From the NCBI RefSeq assembly GCF_003205835.1, contig NZ_CP029773.1, forward strand, positions 186,001 through 250,000: a DNA stretch of 64,000 bases, in the 5' to 3' direction. The notes beneath the pieces are model-generated. The model ran no database searches. It saw only the letters and a list, made by a program, of their open reading frames with translations, and was not told where the DNA came from. Position numbers and translations under genes: made by a program. The stretch comes from Stenotrophomonas maltophilia. GTDB lineage: Bacteria > Pseudomonadota > Gammaproteobacteria > Xanthomonadales > Xanthomonadaceae. Positions 45,276-53,157 of the stretch are shown piece after piece; position 1 is the first letter of the stretch, and the number at the start of each line of letters is the position of its first letter.

Positions 45276-46376
45276 GTGACCCAGCTGTTTTCGCCGATCT
45301 CGTTCGGCCCCCTGACCCTGTCCAACCGCATCGTCATCGCGCCGATGTGCCAGTACTCCGCCGAAGATGGCCGCGCCAGCGACTGGCACGCCATGCACCT
45401 GGGCAACCTGGCGCAGTCCGGCGCCGGCCTGCTGATCCTGGAAGCCACCGCGGTCGAACCGCGCGGCCGCATCAGCTGGGCCGACCTGGGCCTGTGGGAC
45501 GACGGCACCGAGGCCGCGCTGGCACAGGTGCTGACCAGCGTGCGCCGCTGGTCGCCGATGCCGCTGGGCATCCAGCTGGGCCATGCCGGCCGCAAGGCCT
45601 CGGTGAGGCGTCCTTGGGACGGTGGTGGCCAGTTGCCGGCCGACGATGCGCGTGGCTGGGCCACCGTGGCGCCGTCGCCGCTGCCGTTCCATGCCGCCGA
45701 TCCGGCACCGCAGGAACTGGACGAAGCCGGCATCGCCGAGGTCATCGCCGCCTTCGCCGCCAGTGCGGTGCGCGCCGAGCGCCTGGGCTTCGAGTTGATC
45801 GAGCTGCATGGTGCGCACGGTTACCTGCTGCACCAGTTCCTGTCGCCGCTGAGCAACCGCCGCACCGATGGCTACGGTGGCTCGCTGCCGAACCGCCTGC
45901 GCCTGCTGGTGGAGGTGTTTGATGCGGTGCGTGCGGCGGTGTCCGACAAGGTCGCCGTGGGCGTGCGCATTTCCGCCAGCGACTGGGTCGATGGCGGCTG
46001 GGACCTGGTGCAGAGCGAGGCCCTGGCCCAGGTGCTGGACGCGCGTGGCTGCAACTTCCTGCATGTCTCCAGCGGCGGCCTCGACGAGCGCCAGAAGATC
46101 ACCGTCGGCCCGGGCTATCAGGTGCCGTTCGCAGCGGCGATCAAGGCCAAGGTGCGCATGCCGGTCATCGCCGTGGGCATGATCACCGAACCGGAGCAGG
46201 CCGAATCGATCCTGCGCCATCGCCACGCCGATGCCGTGGCCCTGGCGCGCGGCATCCTCTACGACCCGCGTTGGCCGTGGCATGCCGCCGCCGCATTGCG
46301 CGACAGCGTGGAACCGGCGCCGCAGTACCTGCGCTGCGAGCCGCGCGATGCGCGCGGCGTGTTCAAGGCGCGCTGA
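45276..46376 (+). CDS. NADH:flavin oxidoreductase (old yellow enzyme, YqjM/XenA class)
   Basis: A 366-residue FMN-dependent ene-reductase. Family motifs are NRIVIAPMCQYSAEDG (Cys of the YqjM class), GIQLGHAGRKAS, ELHGAHGYLLHQFLSPLSNR and RTDGYGGSLPNRLRLLVEVF with the substrate His pair, then the FMN phosphate region GMITEPEQAESILRHRHADA. Such enzymes reduce activated C=C bonds, quinones or nitro compounds. The start is a GTG at 45276. A LysR gene on the opposite strand is convergent with it. Confidence 0.93.
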   Translation: MTQLFSPISFGPLTLSNRIVIAPMCQYSAEDGRASDWHAMHLGNLAQSGAGLLILEATAVEPRGRISWADLGLWDDGTEAALAQVLTSVRRWSPMPLGIQLGHAGRKASVRRPWDGGGQLPADDARGWATVAPSPLPFHAADPAPQELDEAGIAEVIAAFAASAVRAERLGFELIELHGAHGYLLHQFLSPLSNRRTDGYGGSLPNRLRLLVEVFDAVRAAVSDKVAVGVRISASDWVDGGWDLVQSEALAQVLDARGCNFLHVSSGGLDERQKITVGPGYQVPFAAAIKAKVRMPVIAVGMITEPEQAESILRHRHADAVALARGILYDPRWPWHAAAALRDSVEPAPQYLRCEPRDARGVFKAR

Positions 46377-46379
46377 GGC

Positions 46380-47291
46380 TCACACCCGCCAGGCCGGCGC
46401 CATGCCGGCCTGCAGGTGCTCGAACAGCGCGCGGATCTTGGCAGTGAAATCGCGGCGGTCGCTGACGCAGAAATAGACTTCCATCGGCTCCGGGCGCCAC
46501 GTCGTGTCGGCGCCGAACACCGCCTGCAGGCGGCCATCGCGCAGGTACGGCTCGGCCACGAATGCAGCCAGCCGGGTGATGCCGGCGCCGGCCGCCGCCA
46601 GCGTCGCCAGCGCGTCGATGTCATCGCAGACCATGCTCGGCGGCAGCGCGGCGTCCACGCGCTGACCGTCCTTCAGCAGGCCCCAGCGCAGCGGCCGGCC
46701 ATCGGTGGGGAAGCGATGCAGCAGCCCGCGATGGCCGCCCAGGTCGGATGGCTGCTGCGGGGTGCCGTGTGCCTTCAGATAGGCCGGCGAGGCGCAGAAC
46801 ACGAACGGCACGCGCGCCAGCTGCCGCGCGACCACACCGTCTTCCAGCTGCGCGCCGATGCGGATGCTGGCATCCACCGCCTCTGGACCATGCTGCACGG
46901 CGCGGTCGGTCAGCCGCAGTTCCAGCTGCAGCTGCGGGTAGCGTTGCTGCAGTGACGGCAGCAACGGTGCCAGCACGTGGCGGCCGAACGCGCTGCTGCT
47001 GGCGATGCGCAGCGGCCCGGCCGGTTCGATGTCACCGGAGGTGACCATCGCCTGTGCACGCGCCAGGTCGGCTTCGATGTGGCGCACCTGCGCCAGGTAC
47101 AGCGCGCCGGCCTCGCTGAGCGCCAGCTGCCGCGTACTTCGGTTCAGCAACCGTACGCCCAGATGCGCCTCCAGCCGGTTGATGTTCTGGCCGACTGCGG
47201 TGGCGCTGATGCCAAGGATGCGGGCCGCGGCGGCAATGCTGCCGGTCTCTGCGGTGCGGGTGAAGCTGCGGATCAGTTGCAACAGGTTCAT
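46380..47291 (-). CDS. LysR-family transcriptional regulator
   Basis: A 303-residue LysR protein. The helix-turn-helix is LLQLIRSFTRTAETGSIAAA followed by ARILGISATAVGQNINRLEA (about 3-42). The effector domain begins PLRIASSSAFGRHVLAPLLP. It resembles the AaeR/DsdC-like short-chain branch that often regulates a neighbouring oxidoreductase. ATG 47291 is preferred; ATG 47309 would add six residues. It is convergent with the OYE gene and divergent from purU with a 114-bp gap. Confidence 0.88.
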   Translation of the reverse strand: MNLLQLIRSFTRTAETGSIAAAARILGISATAVGQNINRLEAHLGVRLLNRSTRQLALSEAGALYLAQVRHIEADLARAQAMVTSGDIEPAGPLRIASSSAFGRHVLAPLLPSLQQRYPQLQLELRLTDRAVQHGPEAVDASIRIGAQLEDGVVARQLARVPFVFCASPAYLKAHGTPQQPSDLGGHRGLLHRFPTDGRPLRWGLLKDGQRVDAALPPSMVCDDIDALATLAAAGAGITRLAAFVAEPYLRDGRLQAVFGADTTWRPEPMEVYFCVSDRRDFTAKIRALFEHLQAGMAPAWRV

Positions 47292-47405
47292 GACCGACCA
47301 GCTTGCCATGGAGAAACCAAAGTATCGCTTGGGACTGAACCAAGCAGGTCGGTTGCATCGGTGACCATCGATCCCGAGGACAGGCTGCTGCCCTACACTC
47401 GGGCG

Positions 47406-48257
47406 ATGCGCCCCGATTCCATCCTCACCCTGTCCTGCCCCGACCGTACCGGCATCGTCTACCGCGTATCCGGCCTGCTGTTCGACCACGGCTGCAACAT
47501 TCTCGACGCCCAGCAGTTCGGCGACGAGGAGAGCGGCCGCTTCTTCCTGCGCGTGCATTTCGATCGCGATGCCGGCCTGCCGCTGGAGACCGTGCACGCC
47601 GCCATGGCCACGCTCGCCGCCGGCTTCGGCATGGACTGGCAGCTGCATGATGGCCGCCGCCGCGCACGCCTGCTGGTGCTGGTCAGCAAGCAAGGGCACT
47701 GCCTCAACGACCTGCTGTTCCGTGCCCACAGCGGCCAGCTGAAGGTGGACATTGCCGCAGTAGCGTCCAACCACGCCGACTTCGCGCCATTGGCCGCGTC
47801 CTACCAGGTTCCGTTCCACCACCTGCCGGTGACCGCCGATACGCGTGCGGTGCAGGAGCAGCAGATCATCGACCTGGTCGAGCGCGAGCGCATCGACCTG
47901 GTGGTGCTGGCGCGCTACATGCAGATCCTGTCACCCACGCTGTGCCGCGCGCTGGCCGGACGAGCGATCAACATCCACCACAGCTTCCTGCCCAGCTTCA
48001 AGGGCGCGCAGCCGTACCACCAGGCGCACGCGCGCGGGGTCAAGATCATCGGCGCCACCGCGCACTACGTCACCGAGGATCTGGACGAAGGACCGATCAT
48101 CGAACAGGACGTGGCCCGCGTGGACCACGCCATGGCGCCGCGCGAGCTGGTGCGGCTGGGCAGCGATACCGAATCGCTGGTGCTGGCCCGCGCCGTGCGC
48201 CGCCATGTGGAGCACCGCATCCTGCTCAACGGGCACCGCACGGTGGTGTTCCGGTAA
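47406..48257 (+). CDS. purU: Formyltetrahydrofolate deformylase
   Basis: PurU hydrolyses 10-formyl-THF to formate and THF, balancing one-carbon units. The 283-residue product has an N-terminal ACT domain (LTLSCPDRTGIVYRVSGLLF, about 5-85) and a formyltransferase-like catalytic domain with INIHHSFLPSFKGAQPYHQA and GATAHYVTEDLDEGPIIEQD, which supply the catalytic Asn, His and Asp. Length matches E. coli PurU (280). The ATG at 47406 begins the ACT domain; longer frames upstream are spurious. A SMAG cluster follows. Confidence 0.95.
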   Translation: MRPDSILTLSCPDRTGIVYRVSGLLFDHGCNILDAQQFGDEESGRFFLRVHFDRDAGLPLETVHAAMATLAAGFGMDWQLHDGRRRARLLVLVSKQGHCLNDLLFRAHSGQLKVDIAAVASNHADFAPLAASYQVPFHHLPVTADTRAVQEQQIIDLVERERIDLVVLARYMQILSPTLCRALAGRAINIHHSFLPSFKGAQPYHQAHARGVKIIGATAHYVTEDLDEGPIIEQDVARVDHAMAPRELVRLGSDTESLVLARAVRRHVEHRILLNGHRTVVFR

Positions 48258-48274
48258 TCGCCCATCCCGCGTCC

Positions 48275-48376
48275 GCCGGGCATGGCCCGGCGCTACCACG
48301 GGTGCTATCCGGTAGTGCCGGCCGCTGGCCGGCAACTGCAGAGATCCCGAGGTTGCCGGCCAGCGGCCGGCACTAC
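48275..48376. repeat. SMAG-like elements after purU
   Basis: A GCCGGGCATGGCCCGGCGCTAC hairpin (48275-48296) is followed by a GTAG...CTAC pair (48312-48376). Confidence 0.88.
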
Positions 48377-48515
48377 CGAATCCTGATTTCATCCAATGAA
48401 AAGCCCCCGGTTCGGCCGTCCCGCGATCTGTAGGGGGGGCGTAGTTGGGGGGGCTGGATGAATCGATTGTGTTGTCGTGGGCAGGAGCGCGCAAGCGGCA
48501 TAAGCGACGTGCGCG

Positions 48516-48538
48516 GTAGCGCCGGGCCGTGCCCGGCG
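48516..48538. repeat. GTAGCGCCGGGCC hairpin downstream of pncA
   Basis: GTAGCGCCGGGCCGTGCCCGGC lies just past the pncA stop on the minus strand. The ~140 bases between it and the purU-side repeats hold no convincing gene. Confidence 0.8.
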
Positions 48539-48546
48539 TTGGTGGC

Positions 48547-49173
48547 TCAGATGATCGAGATCCCCGCCTTGCCCAGCGTCTCGCGCACCATCGCGTCGTT
48601 GGCCTCGGTCACCGGCTTGGTCAGGTCCCACAGGAACTTCACCCGGAAGCCGGACTTCACCGCGTCCTGTGCGCTCCACAGCACGCAGTAGTCGCGGGCC
48701 AGGCCGCACACATGCACTTCGCGGATGCGGCGTTCGTGCAGCCAGCCGGCCAGGCCGGTGGCCGGGCGCTCGCCATCGGGGCCATGGTTCTCGCGGAAGG
48801 CGCTGTACGAATCCACCTGTTGGCGCGTGCCCTTGCGCAGGATCAGGTCGGCCACGGTCCAGTCCACGCCCGGGTGCAGCGCGGCACCGGCGCTGCCCTG
48901 CACGCAGTGGTCGGGCCACAGGGTCTGCGGCTGCGCGTGCAGCAGGATGGTCTCGAACGGGCGCTGGCCGGCGTGCTGGCTGGCAAACGAGGCATGGTCG
49001 GCGGGGTGCCAGTCCTGGGTCGCCACCACGGTGCGGTAGCGGCGCTGTGCCAGCAGATCGGCAATCGGTGCCACCAGCGCATCGCCCTGGTCGCAGGCCA
49101 GCGCGCCACCAGGCATGAAGTCCGGCTGCAGGTCGATCACCAGCAGGGCGACGTCGGCGGGCAGGGCGGTCAT
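48547..49173 (-). CDS. pncA: Nicotinamidase
   Basis: PncA deamidates nicotinamide to nicotinate, feeding the Preiss-Handler route to NAD. The 208-residue cysteine hydrolase has the catalytic Asp in LLVIDLQPDFMPGGALA, the Lys in LILRKGT, and the nucleophilic Cys in VCGLARDYCVLWSAQDAV; metal ligands are in DWHPADHASF. Start 49173 places the conserved DLQ motif near the N-terminus as usual. It lies 55 bp downstream of queH on the same strand and near nadV and nadM, forming an NAD salvage block. Confidence 0.94.
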   Translation of the reverse strand: MTALPADVALLVIDLQPDFMPGGALACDQGDALVAPIADLLAQRRYRTVVATQDWHPADHASFASQHAGQRPFETILLHAQPQTLWPDHCVQGSAGAALHPGVDWTVADLILRKGTRQQVDSYSAFRENHGPDGERPATGLAGWLHERRIREVHVCGLARDYCVLWSAQDAVKSGFRVKFLWDLTKPVTEANDAMVRETLGKAGISII

Positions 49174-49228
49174 GGCAGGTCCGGTACAACAGAAGGGGCG
49201 ACCAGCGTGGCCGCCCCATGCCTGCACG

Positions 49229-49900
49229 TCAATCGCCCTGCGGCGTCTCAGCGTCCTGCCCGTAGTACAGCAGGCCGATCTTGATCCGTTCGCGCCCGTT
49301 CTCGCGGCGGTGGCGGTTGGCGTCGCGCAGCGAGTACACGCAGCCGCAGTATTCCTGCTGGTAGAACTGCTCGCGCTTGCTGATCTCGATCATGCGGCTG
49401 GCACCGCCGCCCTTGCGCCAGTTGTAGTCCCAGTACTGCAGGCCTTCATAGCGCGAGGCGGCGCGGATGCCGCAGTCGTTGATCTGCGCCATGTTCTTCC
49501 AGCGCGAGATGCCCAACGACGAACTGATGGTGTCGTAGCCGTGCTCGTGCGCGTACAGCGCAGTGCGCTCGAAGCGCATGTCGAAGCACATCGTGCAGCG
49601 GATGCCGCGCTCGGGCTCGTTTTCCATGCCGCGTGCACGGCTGAACCAGTTGTCGGTGTCGTAGTCGCAGTCGATGAACGGGATGTCGTGCTGCTCGGCG
49701 AAGCGGATGTTCTCCTGCTTGCGCAGCTCGTATTCCTTCACCGGATGGATGTTGGGGTTGTAGAAGAAGATCGCGTAGTCGATCCCGGAGGCGGTGATCG
49801 CCTCCATCACTTCGCCGGAACAGGGCGCGCAGCATGAATGCAGCAGCAGGCGCGTGCCGTCGGCGGGCAGGGTCAGGGTAGGGCGTTGGAGCTCGGTCAT
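49229..49900 (-). CDS. queH: Epoxyqueuosine reductase QueH (B12-independent)
   Basis: QueH reduces epoxyqueuosine to queuosine in tRNA and replaces the cobalamin-dependent QueG. The 223-residue product has the QueH cysteine motifs: [18 protein letters not shown] (adjacent Cys pair plus CxxC-like), [20 protein letters not shown] and the C-terminal [16 protein letters not shown], which bind iron-sulfur and metal. Start 49900 is chosen as the first residue of the conserved region, [16 protein letters not shown] cobalamin riboswitch about 190 bp upstream on the same strand suggests that B12 turns the gene off when QueG could work. Confidence 0.94.
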   Translation of the reverse strand: MTELQRPTLTLPADGTRLLLHSCCAPCSGEVMEAITASGIDYAIFFYNPNIHPVKEYELRKQENIRFAEQHDIPFIDCDYDTDNWFSRARGMENEPERGIRCTMCFDMRFERTALYAHEHGYDTISSSLGISRWKNMAQINDCGIRAASRYEGLQYWDYNWRKGGGASRMIEISKREQFYQQEYCGCVYSLRDANRHRRENGRERIKIGLLYYGQDAETPQGD

Positions 49901-50089
49901 CGTCAGGTACCGCATGGACCGCCGGCAACGGCGGTGGCCCATGCATCAGCGCGTGGGTGAACAGGTCTGGCCGGATACCGTGAACAGGACGCGCGCGGCC
50001 GCGCGGCCCGCATGCGCAGGACGACGACGGCCCCGGCAACCTCCCCGCGGAGATTCCAGGTCGAGTCAGGGGACGGTCGTGTCCCCCGG

Positions 50090-50292
50090 CCGGGGCCGGT
50101 ATTCGGGCTGATGGACACGGGCCGCAGCCCACCTACTACCTGCCGCTTCCCAGGCGTGAGCCCAGTGCTGTTGGCAGGATTCGTTTCCATTCACCGCTGC
50201 GGGGCAGCTCCGGAATGGGCGCGCGAGGCGCCTTCACCGGATTCCCGTTTAAATCCCTCCCCGCGCCGGAGCGATGGGAGGGATACCTTCGG
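50090..50292 (-). promoter_or_regulatory. Cobalamin riboswitch upstream of queH
   Basis: Read on the minus strand this has the ordered conserved blocks of the Cbl element: GGGAATCCGGTG near 50235-50246, CCGGAGCTGCCCCGCAGCGG (around 50200), GCCAACAGCACTGGG, GGGAAGCGGCAGG, and the B12 box AGCCCGAATACCGGCC (50094-50109). It points to queH about 190 bp downstream. Boundaries are approximate. Confidence 0.9.
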
Positions 50293-50335
50293 CGTGTGCA
50301 AAGTGGACCTATTGGTGGCGCGGGTCAAGAGCGCA

Positions 50336-50424
50336 GGGGTCAGAGCCCGTTGCGCTGCAACGGGATCCGACCCCAGCGGAAGGAAGGGGTCGGATCCCGC
50401 TGCCACGCAGCGGGCTCTGACCCC
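50336..50424. repeat. Two GGGGTC...GACCCC palindromes, copies 5 and 6
   Basis: Copy 5 (50336-50374) has inner stem CCCGTTGC/GCAACGGG; copy 6 (50386-50424), inverted, has CCCGCTGC/GCAGCGGG. The stems differ by one base pair changed on both sides (T-A versus C-G). Confidence 0.88.
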
Positions 50425-50439
50425 GGTCGGAATGCACCT

Positions 50440-51849
50440 TCAATGCCCCGCAGCGGCCCGCGTGCGGATGTCGTCCAGGCGCTGGTCGTGCAGCAGACGG
50501 CCGTTCTCCCACACGGTCACCATCGCATCCTCGAAGCCGTCCGGCAGGGTGTCGTCGCCGTTGGCCGGCAGCGGCACCGTGTGCAGGCTGCCGTCATCCA
50601 GACGCCGCAGCAGGCGCATGCGGCCGCGCTTGCTGGTCTTGCCGGCGTCGGTGATCGGGTCCTTGTAGACATCAATCCACTCACCGTCCACCCGTGCGGC
50701 CGAGCACTTCAGCGCGAACTTCTGCGTATCGCGGTCCAGCCGCTGCAGCAGTGCACCGCCCATGCCGAAGGCCACGTTGTCGGCGGCGTAGCCGTCGTCG
50801 GTGATGCGCTGCAGGATCGCCCGGATCGTGTCCGGATTGATGCCATCGCCCTGGATCACCCGCACGTGGTTGAGCACGCGGTAGCCCTTGCCGTTGAAGG
50901 TGTGGCCGAAGGCTTCGTCCAGCCGGCACAGGCTTTCGGCCACCACCTCCACCGGGTCGCCCGAGTCGGGGCGGATGACCAGGGTGGCGCCCGAGGCGAT
51001 CACTTCATCGCGCAGCGTCGTGCCCCAGTGCTCGCTGATCGCGTGGTAGATGTCGTAGCTGTCCGATACCACCGCCATGATCGCGCCGGGCTTGCCGAAC
51101 CGGCGCAGCATGTTGCGGTAGGCGTCCACCTCGCGCTCGCGGCCCCAGCTGGTGATGGTGCTGTGCTCGGCGGCGGGAATCGAATAGCCGGCCATCGGCG
51201 CGTGATAGTGCGCACGGGCCAGGCACAGGGCCGAGACGGTATCGGTGCCGAGGAAGTTGACCAGATGCGCGGCACCGCCCAGCGCGGCCGACTCCAGGCT
51301 CGAGACACCGCGCGCGCCGAAGTCGTGCAGCTTGAACGGCAGCTGCCCCTGCGGGTCGTCGCTGGTCTGCTGCAGGAACGCGGCAATGGTCTGCCGTGCA
51401 TGCCAGCTGATGGTGGCCACGGTGACCGGGTACCACACGCGCAGCAACAGCGTTTCCAGGTACGACGGTACCCAGAACGCGGCTGGATCGGTCGATTCGA
51501 TGGTCATCAGGGCCTGGTGGGTGGGCACCACGCTGCCCTCGGGCACGGCGCGGATGCGCACCGGCAGGTGGCCGCCAAGCCGGTCGACGATATCGCGCCA
51601 GCCGGCTTCGTTGAACGGTTCGCCATGCGCGGCGAACACCGCAGCGGCGTCGTCGATGTCGGCGTGGGTGACCGGCCGCGCCAGCGCGTCCTTGAGGATC
51701 GCCTGCAGGCCGAAGAACACCGTGCGATCGTGCAGGCCGCCGCGCGATTCCACGTAGAAGAAGGTGGCATCGGTACCCGGCGGGTACTGCAGCCAGTGGC
51801 TGGCCTTGTAGCTGTCGGTGTTGAGGAGAAGATTATCGAGGTAATGCAT
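50440..51849 (-). CDS. nadV: Nicotinamide phosphoribosyltransferase (NAMPT/NadV type)
   Basis: NadV converts nicotinamide and PRPP directly to NMN, a salvage route that bypasses deamidation. The 469-residue product shows NTDSYKASHWLQYPPGTDAT at the N-terminus, YFLGTDT-like NFLGTDTVSALCLARAHYHA, and RPDSGDPVEVV (phosphoribosyl region) with GDGINPDTIRAILQRITDDG, all typical of NAMPT rather than nicotinate phosphoribosyltransferase. It is followed 64 bp downstream (transcriptionally upstream, minus strand) by the nadM-Nudix gene, whose product uses NMN. Confidence 0.94.
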   Translation of the reverse strand: MHYLDNLLLNTDSYKASHWLQYPPGTDATFFYVESRGGLHDRTVFFGLQAILKDALARPVTHADIDDAAAVFAAHGEPFNEAGWRDIVDRLGGHLPVRIRAVPEGSVVPTHQALMTIESTDPAAFWVPSYLETLLLRVWYPVTVATISWHARQTIAAFLQQTSDDPQGQLPFKLHDFGARGVSSLESAALGGAAHLVNFLGTDTVSALCLARAHYHAPMAGYSIPAAEHSTITSWGREREVDAYRNMLRRFGKPGAIMAVVSDSYDIYHAISEHWGTTLRDEVIASGATLVIRPDSGDPVEVVAESLCRLDEAFGHTFNGKGYRVLNHVRVIQGDGINPDTIRAILQRITDDGYAADNVAFGMGGALLQRLDRDTQKFALKCSAARVDGEWIDVYKDPITDAGKTSKRGRMRLLRRLDDGSLHTVPLPANGDDTLPDGFEDAMVTVWENGRLLHDQRLDDIRTRAAAGH

Positions 51850-51913
51850 GACGGAAGCTCCTTCGCGTCGGGTGGCACCGGCGGTCTATCCGCCAGTGGG
51901 AAAGCCGGGCCTG

Positions 51914-52963
51914 TCAGCCGCGGCCGAGGAAATACTCCAGGATGTGCAGGTGGTCTTCGTACAGCTGCGGGCCCATCTCCAGTGCTTCGCTCACCGGGAT
52001 CCAGCGTGCCTTGTCAGCGTCGTCGCCGCCGCGCACCGGCGGCAGGTCACCGGCCGGGAACTCGAAGTGGAAGCCGTGGGTAATAGTGCGGCCGCGCTGG
52101 CTGCGGTCGGGGTGGTCGAAGACCCGCTGGCCCTTCAGCGATCCCTTCAGCACCGGCAGCGGAATCTTCAGCCGGGTTTCCTCGCGCAGTTCGCGCAGGC
52201 AGCTGTCGAGCAGGCTCTGTTCCTGGCCGACGAAGCCGCCGGGCAGCGCCCACAGGCCCTTGCCGGGTTCCGAACGGCGACGCACCAGCAGCACGTGGCC
52301 CGAATGCACCACCACCGCATCGGTGGTGACGAAGGTGGGCGCGTAGGGCGCATCCTTCCAGGCGGCCTTGTACTGTTCGATGAAGCGGTACTCGGCCACC
52401 AGTTGGCCATACGCAGGCGCGCTCCTGCGGAACGCTTCGAGCATGTCGTACACCGGCGCCGGCACATTGCCACGCAGCATCAGCAGCGCGCCGTGGAAGT
52501 CGACGTCGCCGGCTTCGAACAGGTAGCGCCGCAGCTCGGTGGCCGACAGGGTGGCGGTATGCTGCACGTCCACCAGCGGCCACTGCGGGAATTCGCGCAG
52601 GTAGTAGCTGGAGGCGTCCTTGTCCATGCCGATCAGGCCCACCTTTGCATCGGCGGCGGCACCGTCGTTGCGCAGGGCTTCGGCCACCTGGCGCTGCACA
52701 TTGGCGATCCACTGCGCTTCGTTGTACAGGTGGTCGCGCAGCGGGCGGATCAGCAGGCGGTCGGAGTGGCCATCGAGGGCGGCCTGGATCATCACGGCGC
52801 GTTCGGCCACGGTCCAGGGGTTGCGCAGGCTGCGGGGGGTATCGGCAGAGCCGACCAGGAAGATCAGCTTGCGGGCCCGGCTCAGGGCCAGGCGGGCAAC
52901 GGCGGCATGGCCGTTGTGGAAGGGCTCGAATCGCCCGATGAAGACGAGATAGTCGAATTCCAT
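51914..52963 (-). CDS. nadM: Bifunctional NMN adenylyltransferase/Nudix hydrolase
   Basis: The 349-residue fusion makes NAD from NMN and ATP and hydrolyses ADP-ribose-like nucleotides. The N-terminal nucleotidyltransferase domain (1-180) has VFIGRFEPFHNGHAAVARLA (HxGH-type motif) and the phosphate loop later in WPLVDVQHTATLSATELRRY. The C-terminal Nudix domain (about 205-345) has a full Nudix box, GFVGQEQSLLDSCLRELREE followed by TRL. It is the first gene of a minus-strand pair with nadV, so together they convert nicotinamide to NAD in two steps. Confidence 0.95.
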   Translation of the reverse strand: MEFDYLVFIGRFEPFHNGHAAVARLALSRARKLIFLVGSADTPRSLRNPWTVAERAVMIQAALDGHSDRLLIRPLRDHLYNEAQWIANVQRQVAEALRNDGAAADAKVGLIGMDKDASSYYLREFPQWPLVDVQHTATLSATELRRYLFEAGDVDFHGALLMLRGNVPAPVYDMLEAFRRSAPAYGQLVAEYRFIEQYKAAWKDAPYAPTFVTTDAVVVHSGHVLLVRRRSEPGKGLWALPGGFVGQEQSLLDSCLRELREETRLKIPLPVLKGSLKGQRVFDHPDRSQRGRTITHGFHFEFPAGDLPPVRGGDDADKARWIPVSEALEMGPQLYEDHLHILEYFLGRG

Positions 52964-53157
52964 GAGAATCCCTCATGTCGTTGTGGCAGCCGCGGGTCTG
53001 TCCCTTGGCTTGCTGCGGATGCTACGCCAATGGCGGGGCGGGTCAAGCCTGCAGGCATGCCTTCCGCTGAACGCCGAAGATTCGTGCTGGGACTGCGCTG
53101 CTGTTCTCAGGCCCTGAGAAGCCTCTGCGCCATACTGGCACCCACGCGGCGGACGGC

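Larger units (their letters stand above)
49901..50439. other. Leader region of queH and repeat-rich intergenic DNA
   Basis: The 539 bases contain the cobalamin riboswitch (about 50090-50292, minus strand), about 190 bases of queH leader after it, and two GGGGTC palindromes (50336-50424). No further gene is seen. Confidence 0.75.

Noticed and set aside
49903..50190. Small minus-strand ORF upstream of queH
   Set aside because: It overlaps the cobalamin riboswitch; its sequence is explained by the structured RNA.
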